Assembly: GCA_033391075.1 (NCBI GenBank)
Contig: JAWPMV010000005.1
Location: forward strand, 372,001-436,000
Length of the DNA: 64,000 nucleotides
Direction: 5' to 3'
From: Bacteroidia bacterium
GTDB lineage: Bacteria > Bacteroidota > Bacteroidia > J057
A program made the translations under genes and the position numbers. This document shows, in pieces, positions 1 to 8,915 of the stretch. Positions within the stretch are counted from its first letter, which is position 1, and every line of letters begins with the position of its first letter. The notes beneath the pieces are model-generated. The model worked only from the letters and a program-made list of their open reading frames with translations, was not told the origin of the DNA and did not search any database.

Positions 1-690
1 ATTGAAATTGACGTAACCAATGACGAACAGGTTAAAGCAGGAGTTGCTAAGGCGCTGGAGCAAACGAAAAATATCGATGTCCTGATCAACAATGCAGCTA
101 TTGCTGTTGGAGGTCCCATTGAGGCACAAGATATGGAAGCCACTCAATTGATGTTCGATACCAACGTTTTCGGTCCTCAACGGCTCTGTCGTGAAGTACT
201 ACCCATCATGAGGGCTAATGGTGGCGGTCATGTGTTTAATGTAAGCTCTATGCTGGGTCGGCTAGTCGTACCTGGCTATGGACAATATTCTCCGACTAAA
301 TTTGCCCTGGAAGCACTCAGTGAGCAAATGTCATACGAAATGCAAGGCACGGGAGTTGGGATGACGATTATCCAACCGGGTGGCTACCCAACCAAAATCT
401 GGCAAAATCAAGCCAGCTTGACTGCTGCTTTAAAGGAGCGGATGTCCGAAGAGATGGAGCAGGTATATCCGAAGTTAACTGCCCCTATGGGCGAAGTCGC
501 TGGAGGTGCAAACCTTAAAACAGACCCCATGGATGTACCACGAGCAATAGCTGATGTGTTGGCAAGGCCTCCTAAAGATCGTCCTTTGCGCCGTGCGGTT
601 CACCCGGTAGCAAGTCCCCAAATGGCAATAAATAAGGTGTCTGCCCAACAACAGGATCTCATTTTCTCTGCCTCAGGTTCAGATGACTGA
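1..690 (+). CDS. SDR family oxidoreductase, 5' end missing
   Basis: The frame is open from the first base of the window, so the gene begins upstream and the N-terminal GxxxGxG nucleotide-binding loop is not visible. What remains shows the short-chain dehydrogenase/reductase core: an NNAA motif, an NVSS strand carrying the catalytic Ser, and a YSPTK motif (YxxxK catalytic pair). The family catalyses NAD(P)-dependent oxidation or reduction of small alcohols, ketones or sugars in the cytoplasm; the substrate cannot be read from the sequence. The C-terminal region (PQMAINKVSAQQQ) is typical of the classical SDR oxidoreductases with an extended tail. The next gene starts 227 bp downstream. Confidence 0.9.
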   Translation: MEIDVTNDEQVKAGVAKALEQTKNIDVLINNAAIAVGGPIEAQDMEATQLMFDTNVFGPQRLCREVLPIMRANGGGHVFNVSSMLGRLVVPGYGQYSPTKFALEALSEQMSYEMQGTGVGMTIIQPGGYPTKIWQNQASLTAALKERMSEEMEQVYPKLTAPMGEVAGGANLKTDPMDVPRAIADVLARPPKDRPLRRAVHPVASPQMAINKVSAQQQDLIFSASGSDD

Positions 691-760
691 TTGGGTACAG
701 CCAAAGGATACGCTTAGTGAAATTCAAAAAAAAGAAAAGTTACAACAGCTAATATGTCAA

Positions 761-779
761 TAGTGGCTATGCGCCACTA
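761..779 (+). terminator. Short hairpin after the SDR gene
   Basis: A perfect 7-bp stem (TAGTGGC / GCCACTA) with a 5-nt loop lies 70 bp after the SDR stop codon. It is followed only by a weak T run (CTGCGTTTTG), so it is at best a weak terminator. Confidence 0.3.
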
Positions 780-917
780 CTGCGTTTTGCAAGTCCGTTG
801 GATGCCAGTATGATGAAACAGTACTGCAAAATTGCCATTCAATTCAATAATTGGTGTTATTTTCAGACCAGTTTTAGGAGTTGAATGTAAAACCCTGAAT
901 GAAACCCAATCCATGCC

Positions 918-3668
918 ATGGAAGAAATAAGAAAATTAAGTACCATTCTTTTTGCTGACATAGCCGGCTATACCGCGATGATGCAAAAAGATGAACGACA
1001 TGCATTGGGAATATTGAACCAATTCAAAGAAATTTTAGAAACATACGTTCCGCAACACAAAGGCATCATTGTACAATACTTTGGCGATGGATGTCTGTTG
1101 AGTTTTGAGAGTGCTACCGATGGTGTAACATGCGCTTCAGCCTTACAATCCAGCCTTGTCCATCAGCAAATACCCGTTCGGATCGGTATGCACCTCGGTG
1201 AGGTTATTTTTAAAAATAATAACGTCTTTGGAGATGGGGTCAATATTGCCTCCCGCATTGAAACCATGGGAGTTGCGGGTTCGATCATTATATCTAAAGC
1301 CATTCGAGATCAAATCAAGAACAATAGTGCTTTTCAGTTAAGCTCATTGGGCGCTTTTCAGTTCAAGAATGTCGATACTCCCATGCAGATCTTTGCCCTG
1401 GCTAATGAGGGCCTTACGGTCCCGAAGAGACAGGAGATGAAGGGGAAATTAAAAGAAGAAGAGGGCAGTCTATTCCAGCAACTCTGGAAGAAAAGAATTC
1501 CACAGATCCTGGCAGTTTATATTTTACTTGCCTGGCTGGGCGTGCAATTGTTTGACTGGGCTTTACATCAATTTGGCATTTCGCCCCATTGGGCACAGAT
1601 ATTCTTCATTAGCATCTTGGGCCTTATTCCTTCCTTATTGGTCTATCTGAATAATCAGGAACGGGTTAGTAAAGGGCAATTAAAATTGGGAGAAAAGATC
1701 CTTTTTCCATCAAATCTAATCCTTGTAGGAGCCGTGCTATTTTTTATATTTCGCACGACGGATTTGGGTGCCACCTCCAAAGATATCACCTTCACAGATC
1801 TAGACGGAGGCGTAGTAACGAAAACCATTATCAAGGAAGAATTTAAAAAGCGGTTTCCGATATTTTCTTTTGAGCCTATGAAGAAAGATAGTGTGAATGA
1901 ATGGATTGGCAATGCGCTGGGGGTTTATATCAATTTCAAATTACGTCAAAACGAATACCTCTCTCCTTACTTCATTCAGCAGCCCTTAGATAAAATCCAT
2001 GCCCATTTAACCAAAGTAGAAAAGGTCCAACGAGCCAAAACGGCCACTGAATCTTTTTACATAGATGGTCAATACCAGGTCATCGATGACCAATACGAGG
2101 TCATCTCTGCCCTGCGAAATAGGAAATCGGGAAATCTGATCAAAGAACGGCGATTCATTAGCAATGACCTTCTGACGCTGATGGATTCTGTGGGGAGATT
2201 TATGATCCAATCTGTAGGACTTAGCCCCTCGCAAATAGAAGCAAATCCTGACCTGAGTGTTCGGGAAATGGCTACTGATAAGGTAGAAGCATTAAAGCAT
2301 TTCATTATTTCTCTAACTGGCTTAGGCGATCTCTACATAAACCTGGAAAAGGCTATTGAATTGGATTCTACCTTCGCTTTAGCCTTACAAGGCTATGCTG
2401 CTAAAAATTATTACTATCAAAGGGGAAGCCTGGAAACCAAACGGGCAATAAACCAGGCCATGCGGCACCGAAAACGATTGCCTTATGCGTATCAAATCGC
2501 TCTTAGGGTACAAAAACATTTAATCTACCGAGAGTGGGAAAAGGCAGAAGAATTGCTGAAAATCCAATTGGAAATCGAGCCTAACAATGACCTCTATAAC
2601 AATTCCCTTTTAAATGTTTATTTTAAAACGGGTCAATACGATAAACAGGTAGAACATTCCGAAGATCGATTTGCCAGAGACCCTACTCCCACAAATGGAC
2701 TCCAGTCGATTCGAGCCTTAATGGTAAATGGCCAAGCCGATAAAGTAATTGGCAGAGTGAAAAATTATTTATTATTAGATCCGCAAAATGTTTCTGCTTT
2801 AGAACTATTAACTCAGGCTTATATACTTAGCGGAGACCTGGATAAAGCAAAAAAAACCTGTGAAAAAATCATCTTAATCAATCCTGAATTAGAGCCTTAT
2901 ATTTCAAAGAATTTGGAAGCGCTAGACTATATGGAAACCCACCCCATCAATCAGGAAGACCTGTCAAAGTTTGTAGGTGTTTTTCGTAGTATTTACTCGG
3001 AACAGATTATTGAAAATCGTTTGCTTAATGGCCTCCTGTATTCAAAAGCTTTTCATCAAAATGGAATTTACTTGTATCCTGCCGGGGAAAATCAATTGAA
3101 AAGCGGAAAAATTTATGGAGGGCGTGAAATGGGCCTATTGATTAATTCGGAGGGAAAAGTTTATGGTTTTAAAAACACTGAAACTGAAAAAATAAAAAGT
3201 ACCTCTTATTATTATTATTGGAAACAAGACTCCACCATTTGGCAAGCTGAAGACTTACTAAGAAAGGGAGATTACGAAAAGGCCCAAATCGCTTACCAAA
3301 AAGCAATTGACCAACACCCAGAACATTATTATCTTCAGCAAGCTAAACAACATTTGGACTATGTTCAATCTCAATCGAAAGCGGAGCTGCTGGAAAACTT
3401 CCAAAGGTTGGTGGGCCAATATGGCGAAATCGATGTCTGGATAGAAAACGGCCTGCTTTACTACAAAAAACTGGGTATAAGCAGAAGGATTTTCCGTCCT
3501 CTCTCCAGGAATCGCTTCACTACCTTACTCAATTATGCCCATAATTATGAAATTATAGAGAAGGGCGGGCAGGTAGTCGCTATTCAGGGGTCCCACTATA
3601 ATCTGGAAAAAAGGGAATGGGAAAAATCCCCAAACTGGTATTTTGAACGGACGGAGAAATTGGATTAA
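918..3668 (+). CDS. Class III nucleotide cyclase-TPR membrane protein
   Basis: A 916-aa protein. Residues 5-160 are a class III adenylate/guanylate cyclase catalytic domain with both metal-binding Asp (D14 in FADIAGYT, D57 in YFGDG) and the transition-state Asn and Arg (N109, R113 in VNIASR). Three hydrophobic segments follow (about 194-213, 226-245, 261-279), then a FlgO/TolB-like region and a long TPR region to the C-terminus, with a lone TPR-like unit near 770-800. The architecture suggests cNMP production coupled to protein-protein sensing at the inner membrane. The two residues that select the purine base are Q53 and N102, where related bacterial proteins usually have K and D, so substrate or even activity is uncertain. 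The next gene encodes a soluble TolB-TPR-AraC protein that may be its partner. Confidence 0.88.
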   Translation: MEEIRKLSTILFADIAGYTAMMQKDERHALGILNQFKEILETYVPQHKGIIVQYFGDGCLLSFESATDGVTCASALQSSLVHQQIPVRIGMHLGEVIFKNNNVFGDGVNIASRIETMGVAGSIIISKAIRDQIKNNSAFQLSSLGAFQFKNVDTPMQIFALANEGLTVPKRQEMKGKLKEEEGSLFQQLWKKRIPQILAVYILLAWLGVQLFDWALHQFGISPHWAQIFFISILGLIPSLLVYLNNQERVSKGQLKLGEKILFPSNLILVGAVLFFIFRTTDLGATSKDITFTDLDGGVVTKTIIKEEFKKRFPIFSFEPMKKDSVNEWIGNALGVYINFKLRQNEYLSPYFIQQPLDKIHAHLTKVEKVQRAKTATESFYIDGQYQVIDDQYEVISALRNRKSGNLIKERRFISNDLLTLMDSVGRFMIQSVGLSPSQIEANPDLSVREMATDKVEALKHFIISLTGLGDLYINLEKAIELDSTFALALQGYAAKNYYYQRGSLETKRAINQAMRHRKRLPYAYQIALRVQKHLIYREWEKAEELLKIQLEIEPNNDLYNNSLLNVYFKTGQYDKQVEHSEDRFARDPTPTNGLQSIRALMVNGQADKVIGRVKNYLLLDPQNVSALELLTQAYILSGDLDKAKKTCEKIILINPELEPYISKNLEALDYMETHPINQEDLSKFVGVFRSIYSEQIIENRLLNGLLYSKAFHQNGIYLYPAGENQLKSGKIYGGREMGLLINSEGKVYGFKNTETEKIKSTSYYYYWKQDSTIWQAEDLLRKGDYEKAQIAYQKAIDQHPEHYYLQQAKQHLDYVQSQSKAELLENFQRLVGQYGEIDVWIENGLLYYKKLGISRRIFRPLSRNRFTTLLNYAHNYEIIEKGGQVVAIQGSHYNLEKREWEKSPNWYFERTEKLD

Positions 3669-3816
3669 GCTATCTTTTTGACCTGACAATCAGCATTGAA
3701 CCGTTTCTTACATGGCAAGATTACTTGCTGATTAATTAGAAAACTTATCGAAAGATATGGGAAAGGGTCGGGTACGAATTATTCAGTTAAATGCATGAAT
3801 CCTGCACCCAACAAAA

Positions 3817-3861
3817 AGCTAAACTCCATACTCTGCTGAGGCTGCCTACGAGAGTTTAGCT
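3817..3861. repeat. Inverted repeat between cyclase and regulator genes
   Basis: AGCTAAACTC (3817-3826) and GAGTTTAGCT (3852-3861) form a perfect 10-bp inverted repeat with a 25-nt loop, 76 bp before the start of the AraC-type regulator gene. It could be an mRNA hairpin or an operator; the T run needed for a terminator is absent. Confidence 0.5.
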
Positions 3862-3937
3862 AGTCGTAGCCATTTAAAAGAAAAATCATAAAAATTCAAT
3901 GTCAGTTCATAGAAGCCCTGCTAAGGTATAGAAGAAA

Positions 3938-5743
3938 ATGAACAAGCATCTACCCATATCATCATCCAATAAATCCATTGCGGTTCTCCCTTTTGTTAAT
4001 ATGAGTGCCGACCCTGAGAACGAATACTTCAGCGATGGCATTACCGAAGAAATAATCAACGCCCTAACCACCGTGAAGGGTTTGAAAGTCATAGCTCGCA
4101 CCTCCTCCTTTGCATTTAAGAATAAAAATATAGATGTGAGAACCATTGGTAATCAGTTAGGGGTACATACTATTTTGGAGGGGAGTGTCAGGAAAGTCAA
4201 AAACAGGGTTCGCATTACAGCGCAGTTAATCAGTACTGATGACGGCAGCCACTTCTGGTCAAAAAATTTCGATCGGGAGTTGGAAGACATATTTGCCCTA
4301 CAAGATGAAATAAGTTTACACATTGCTGACCAGATTCGAGAAAATTTTGGTCACCTCAATATCCCGGAATATTTAATTGAAGCGCCTACACAAAATATGG
4401 AGGCCTATGACCTTTATCTTAAAGCTCGCTACCAGCATTTATTATGGGATGGCCAGGGCATCGCAAATGCAATAGAACTCTATGAACAATGTGTAAAGCT
4501 AGACCCCTCATTTGCTTTGCCTTACTTTGGTTTGGCGTATTCTTATGCCATGTACGGATCATGGGGAAATAATAAAGCTTTGTTAGAATTGTCAGAAGAG
4601 AACCTCAGTAAAGGTTTTAAGCTGGACAAACAATCCTATATAGGGTATTTTAGTAAAGCGACATTGTCCTTTTGGGGTCAATGGGATTTCACCAATGCCC
4701 ATATATTTTTCCAAAAAGCAATAGAACTTAATCACTCCTATACGGAAGCAGAAGAAGGTTTATGTGAATTGTATACAGCAGTAGGTTATTTCGAAAGAGC
4801 CCATGGGCATGTTGATAATATATTGAAAACAAACCCTTTGTCTCCGAATCATTATTTTACCAAAGCAAATATTCACTATTTAAATGAGGAGTACTCGAAA
4901 GCGCTGGAATGTATAGAGACCTCCTTAAGCATCAATCCAGATTTTACCCATTCTATCGCATTAAAACAATTATGCTTAATTCTCTCGAAAGACTACGAAA
5001 AACTAAATAACTTCTTAAGTCAGACCCCTTTGGCTGAGAGACCAGAAGAATGCAGAGTTTTGTACAAGTTGGTCAATCCAGAAGATAAGATCGATATTGA
5101 TATCAGCAGACTCGGCTTAATGATAAAAGAAGATTTTGGGACAGCGCTTTTTCCCTGGCAACTTTTTTTGTTGGTCCATTTGGACAAACACGAACTGGCC
5201 TTGGACTTTTTGGAAGAAAACATCAGGATACGTACGGGTCAAATCATAAACTTTATGAATATTCCGCTACTTAAACCTTTACACGGGTATCAGAGGTTTC
5301 AGGAGTTACAACAAGCCACTTTCCCTATAGAACTATTACCACCAGAGCCCGAAAAACAAATACGAATTGCCCCTCCCAAAGCCTTAATGTCAGTTGCAGA
5401 AATCGACATGGTTTTAGAAACTTTGGGAAAAGAAATGAAGGAAGAAAAGTGGTTTCAAAACCCCTCTTTATCTTTACGCGAGCTAGCCGAAAACCTGAAT
5501 ATTAGCAGCAATAAGCTTTCCTGGTTGCTGAATGAACGAATGGGCCAAAATTTCAATGAATACATCAATAGTTTTCGTTTGGAGAACTTCAAAGAGATTG
5601 CCCTAAATCCTGCCAACAACCACCTTACCCTCTTAGCCCTGGCTTATGAAAGCGGCTTTAATTCTAAATCGGTATTCAATGCCTTCTTTAAAAAAGCCGA
5701 AGGGATGACACCAAAAGCCTGGCTGAGGTCCCATCAAACCTAG
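3938..5743 (+). CDS. TolB/FlgO-like - TPR - AraC-type HTH regulator
   Basis: A 601-aa cytoplasmic protein without signal peptide or membrane segment. Residues about 12-135 match the TolB-amino-terminal/FlgO-like module (SIAVLPFVNMSADPENEYF, DGITEEIINAL, ILEGSVRK, STDDGSHFWS) normally seen fused to cyclases or CadC-type regulators. Residues about 150-410 are TPR repeats. Residues about 500-600 form an AraC-family double HTH (LRELAENLNIS, then LTLLALAYESGFNSKSVFNAFF). It is expected to bind DNA and sense through the TPR region. It lies 269 bp after the cyclase-TPR gene on the same strand, which suggests a functional pair: cyclase on the membrane, related TPR transcription factor in the cytoplasm. 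Targets are unknown. Confidence 0.85.
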   Translation: MNKHLPISSSNKSIAVLPFVNMSADPENEYFSDGITEEIINALTTVKGLKVIARTSSFAFKNKNIDVRTIGNQLGVHTILEGSVRKVKNRVRITAQLISTDDGSHFWSKNFDRELEDIFALQDEISLHIADQIRENFGHLNIPEYLIEAPTQNMEAYDLYLKARYQHLLWDGQGIANAIELYEQCVKLDPSFALPYFGLAYSYAMYGSWGNNKALLELSEENLSKGFKLDKQSYIGYFSKATLSFWGQWDFTNAHIFFQKAIELNHSYTEAEEGLCELYTAVGYFERAHGHVDNILKTNPLSPNHYFTKANIHYLNEEYSKALECIETSLSINPDFTHSIALKQLCLILSKDYEKLNNFLSQTPLAERPEECRVLYKLVNPEDKIDIDISRLGLMIKEDFGTALFPWQLFLLVHLDKHELALDFLEENIRIRTGQIINFMNIPLLKPLHGYQRFQELQQATFPIELLPPEPEKQIRIAPPKALMSVAEIDMVLETLGKEMKEEKWFQNPSLSLRELAENLNISSNKLSWLLNERMGQNFNEYINSFRLENFKEIALNPANNHLTLLALAYESGFNSKSVFNAFFKKAEGMTPKAWLRSHQT

Positions 5744-5958
5744 GCCTGTTTAAAAGGTGTCAAATCTCACTTAAAGGTCCGAAATTTCATTTCAGGACGA
5801 TTCCCCTTCTTTTCCACTCCATCTTTGTCTTATCAATTCGATAAAGCAGGCTAAATACTCATCGGATGATGATTCCTTTCCTCTTCACGAAATAAACGAA
5901 CAATAAGGGGAGGTGCTTTGCAGCAATCGAAATTCTTAACAATTACGAACAAACAATT

Positions 5959-6528
5959 ATGAAAAAGACATTATTAATCTTGATTTTGTGCGGACTAGCT
6001 TTAGTCGCCAAATCTCAAGACACAAGTGTAGAAAAATCAACATTTGGAGTACAAACGGGAGTTTTAGGAATCTGGGCATATAATGAAGCAAAATTAACCA
6101 ATACCATAGCACTAAGAACAGAGCTTGGTTTTGATTTTGGTATTTGGGAAACTACTTTTTATGATGAATATGATTCTCCACTTCTGCTCACACCGGTAAT
6201 AGTTCTTGAGCCAAGATTCTATTATAACCTCAAAAAACGCTCCGAAAACTCAAAAAGAATTGACGGAAATAGTGGCAATTTTATTGCCTTAAAAACGAGC
6301 TATCATCCAGATTGGTTTGTCCTATTCAATTCTGACAATGCTCCTGTAGTAAGTGATTTCGCTATCATACCCACTTGGGGAATTAGAAGAAACATAGGGA
6401 AGCATTTTAATTTTGAAGCAGGTATTGGCGCAGGATATAGTTATACATTTGCCAAACGCGCTGGTTATTCAAAAGACAAAAGTGAAATAGAATTAAATAT
6501 GCACTTCCGAATAGGGTATAGATTTTAG
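5959..6528 (+). CDS. Secreted outer-membrane beta-barrel-like protein
   Basis: 189 aa with a cleavable signal peptide (MKKTLLILILCGLALVAKSQ). The mature part alternates polar and hydrophobic residues, contains repeated short strands ending in aromatic residues, and closes with FRIGYRF, the aromatic C-terminal residue expected for an outer-membrane barrel. No specific family was recognised. The next gene encodes a protein of the same length and style, so the two may be a related pair. Confidence 0.7.
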   Translation: MKKTLLILILCGLALVAKSQDTSVEKSTFGVQTGVLGIWAYNEAKLTNTIALRTELGFDFGIWETTFYDEYDSPLLLTPVIVLEPRFYYNLKKRSENSKRIDGNSGNFIALKTSYHPDWFVLFNSDNAPVVSDFAIIPTWGIRRNIGKHFNFEAGIGAGYSYTFAKRAGYSKDKSEIELNMHFRIGYRF

Positions 6529-6588
6529 CATAATCAAAAACGATTTTTCATAGAAGCTCAGATACGAACTAGCAATTTCCTGGAAGAT

Positions 6589-6620
6589 TAATCGAGACCT
6601 TCACAGATAAATCATGTAAT
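6589..6620. repeat. 32-nt intergenic repeat, copy 1
   Basis: Begins TAATCGAGACCTTCACAG and ends AAATCATGTAAT. It matches 7523-7554 at 29 of 32 positions. Both copies lie upstream of same-strand genes (6784 and 7611). Confidence 0.7.
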
Positions 6621-6783
6621 ACTATCCCAGCTGCGTCTTGGTTCACGCTACATATCGAAGATCATTTGTGTACCATCATATTTGAGATATCTCGGCACAC
6701 GAGCCATTTCTCTAGCCACGCCTCGATATGACAGGACTGTTTGGGAAAATTTTAGACAACTTCAAACATTTAACATATTAAAA

Positions 6784-7353
6784 ATGAAAAACTTATTAGT
6801 TTTTGTATTTACGTTTTGCACGCTTCTCTCTTATGGCCAAAATAAGACCAATCAAATGGAAAGAAAAGGATTTGTCATTGGTTTTGGAATAGGCGGTGGT
6901 GTCATCAGTATATCAGATAGCGATCAAGGAGAAGCTTTCGACAAAGCTCAAGGCGGCGGCAGTTTTCCTAATTTGAAATTGGGTTGGATGGTCAATGATC
7001 GTCTGGCTATTCTAGGAATGTATGCTGGAATGATCTACGAAAACCAAGGCAAAGATCGAAGTTTTGATGCATTAATGCCTTCTATTCAATATTGGGTGAA
7101 AGACCGATGGTGGGTAAATGCTGGTGCAGGTCTGGCTATGGATTTTCCAGCACTTTATGAAAATAACATTGAAGAGGAAGACTGGAATTTTGGTGGGGCA
7201 GTTGCATTCAGTACAGGCTATGAATTAGTGCAAAAGAAAAGCTTTGCGCTTGACCTTCAAACCCAACTGCAGATGGGATGGTCTAATTTAGATAATGGTA
7301 AAGATCGAGACGTTGTAGTGCTCTCTATTGGACTAGGATTTAATTGGTTTTAA
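6784..7353 (+). CDS. Secreted outer-membrane beta-barrel-like protein
   Basis: 189 aa from the ATG at 6784. An in-frame start 102 bp further upstream would bury the signal peptide, so the downstream ATG is preferred: it gives MKNLLVFVFTFCTLLSYGQ, a clean signal peptide. The mature chain has glycine-rich strands (GFGIGGG), many aromatic residues and ends in LGFNWF, typical of an outer-membrane barrel. No family was recognised. It sits between the similar 5959 gene and a membrane cyclase gene. Confidence 0.7.
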   Translation: MKNLLVFVFTFCTLLSYGQNKTNQMERKGFVIGFGIGGGVISISDSDQGEAFDKAQGGGSFPNLKLGWMVNDRLAILGMYAGMIYENQGKDRSFDALMPSIQYWVKDRWWVNAGAGLAMDFPALYENNIEEEDWNFGGAVAFSTGYELVQKKSFALDLQTQLQMGWSNLDNGKDRDVVVLSIGLGFNWF

Positions 7354-7400
7354 AAATTGATCCCTTAAAGTTTTAGCTTGGGGTGAATTTGTAAGCTATG

Positions 7401-7440
7401 GTCTGACAATTCAGGATTCACAATTCCTGGCTTGTCAGAC
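7401..7440 (+). terminator. Long imperfect hairpin, possible terminator
   Basis: GTCTGACAA (7401-7409) pairs with TTGTCAGAC (7432-7440), and the inner CAGGA pairs with TCCTG around an 8-nt loop, giving a 14-bp stem with one 2x2 internal loop. It lies 47 bp after the stop codon of the barrel protein. No clear T tract follows, so it may act as an mRNA 3'-end stabiliser rather than a classical terminator. Confidence 0.45.
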
Positions 7441-7522
7441 TATACGTACAAAACAACAATAACATGTCCAGCAAAAGGGAAGGCCTTTTAAGCAGATACA
7501 AACTATCAATAGCTTGCTAGAA

Positions 7523-7554
7523 TAATCGAGGCCATCACAGATAAATCATTTAAT
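7523..7554. repeat. 32-nt intergenic repeat, copy 2
   Basis: Begins TAATCGAGGCCATCACAG and ends AAATCATTTAAT. It differs from 6589-6620 at three positions and ends 56 bp before the start of the 7611 cyclase gene. Confidence 0.7.
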
Positions 7555-7610
7555 GATTTTAAAATTCATTCAAAAGTTATAGATAATCTAAAGAAAACAA
7601 GAATAACGAA

Positions 7611-8831
7611 ATGTCTGTTGATAATAGAGAGGAAACACTCTTCCATAGAATCGTTGATATCGGCCTGAACAAGGAATTTTCAGTAACCGAGAGAAGGTAC
7701 CTAAGGGTCACCAATATAGCCGCAATGCTAGGGGTTCTTTTCAACTTCCTATGGATGTCAATTGCCATATCCATTTCGGAAACAACAAGTGCGGTATGGA
7801 ATGTAATACTGGGCTTGATGTTTCTGCTGGTATTAGTTTTGAACCAGAAAGCCAGGCGGGTTACTGCTTCAGTCTGGCTTGCGATCTCAGCATATTTTTC
7901 AGTGCTCGTATTTCTTTATTTTTCAGGATATCACTCAGGGATTGCTAGCGTTTGTTTTCTGATAATCATCTTGCCCTACATGACTTTCCCGAGAAAGGCA
8001 AGATCGCTTGCCCATGGTTTCAGTTTATTGGCTTGCTTGACTTTGATTGCTACAGTTGTCTTTCAATCAGAATTCTATGCTCAACATAATGACATGGATC
8101 CTTATTTATCACAGATTGTCAATATAGGCATGACGGCATTAATTAGTCTTGCTTTGATGTGGAGCTTATCTGTGCTGATTGATAGCTCAGAAGATTCATT
8201 GATGGCAGAACAGAAAAAATCTGATGATCTTCTGCACAATATTCTACCTGCAAACATTATAAAGGACCTGAAAGAGAATGGTAAGACCATTCCAAAAAGA
8301 CACAAGAGTGTGACGATTCTATTCACTGACTTTGAAGGATTTACCCACTTAGTGGCATCTATCCCTGCAACCACCCTGGTCAATGAACTCAATGACATCT
8401 TCGGACGATTCGATGACATTATGGAGGAGACTCGCGTTGAAAAGATTGAAACAATTGGTGATGCATATATGGCTGCATGCGGCCTTGAAGGTGAAATCAC
8501 AAGCCACGCTCCTAATTGTATCAAAGCGGCAAAAAAGATGCTGTCCTATCTTGAGGAGAGGAATAAGAAGCACGAAATAAAATGGAGGATGAGGGTTGGG
8601 ATACATTCAGGAGCTATTGTAGCTGGAGTTGTCGGCAAAAAGAAGTTCGCTTACGACCTTTTTGGCGATACAATAAATACAGCCAGCAGGATAGAATCTG
8701 CAGGCGAAGCGGGTAAAATTAATATCTCCTCATCTACCTATGAACTAGTTAAGAACGACTTTTCATGTCTTTCTCGTGGAAGGATATTTGCGAAGGGAAA
8801 AGGGGAATTGGAAATGTATTTTGTAAATTAA
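7611..8831 (+). CDS. Membrane-bound class III adenylate/guanylate cyclase
   Basis: 406 aa. About six hydrophobic segments fill residues 33-190, followed by the signalling linker LLHNILPANI and a complete class III cyclase domain (about 228-400). Metal ligands D240 (FTDFEGF) and D284 (TIGDAYM) and transition-state residues N356 and R360 (TINTASR) are present, so catalysis is expected. The purine-selecting positions are mixed: E280 (KIETIGD) is the guanylate-type residue, while D349 (YDLFGD) is the adenylate-type residue. Whether it makes cAMP or cGMP is therefore open. The N-terminal membrane bundle is probably the sensor. A Crp-type cyclic-nucleotide-binding-like protein is encoded at 40.5 kb. 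Confidence 0.93.
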   Translation: MSVDNREETLFHRIVDIGLNKEFSVTERRYLRVTNIAAMLGVLFNFLWMSIAISISETTSAVWNVILGLMFLLVLVLNQKARRVTASVWLAISAYFSVLVFLYFSGYHSGIASVCFLIIILPYMTFPRKARSLAHGFSLLACLTLIATVVFQSEFYAQHNDMDPYLSQIVNIGMTALISLALMWSLSVLIDSSEDSLMAEQKKSDDLLHNILPANIIKDLKENGKTIPKRHKSVTILFTDFEGFTHLVASIPATTLVNELNDIFGRFDDIMEETRVEKIETIGDAYMAACGLEGEITSHAPNCIKAAKKMLSYLEERNKKHEIKWRMRVGIHSGAIVAGVVGKKKFAYDLFGDTINTASRIESAGEAGKINISSSTYELVKNDFSCLSRGRIFAKGKGELEMYFVN

Positions 8832-8837
8832 CCTATA

Positions 8838-8904
8838 GCTAAGAAAGTATATAGTGCATAGCTCCTTAGGGGATAACAACGCACCATATACTAGCCGTTG
8901 TACC
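8838..8904 (+). other. attC-like structured element upstream of YcxB-like gene
   Basis: Contains a 12-bp stem with one mismatch (8846-8857 with 8881-8892) enclosing 23 nt, followed by CTAGCCGTTGTACC. The end GTTGTACC (8897-8904) is the reverse complement of GGTACAAC (9432-9439) just after the next gene. The same 3' decamer CTAGCCGTTG recurs at 9487-9496. The layout resembles an integron attC site (imperfect hairpin ending in a GTT core), but no integrase is in the window. Confidence 0.45.
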
Positions 8905-8915
8905 AAAAATAAAAT

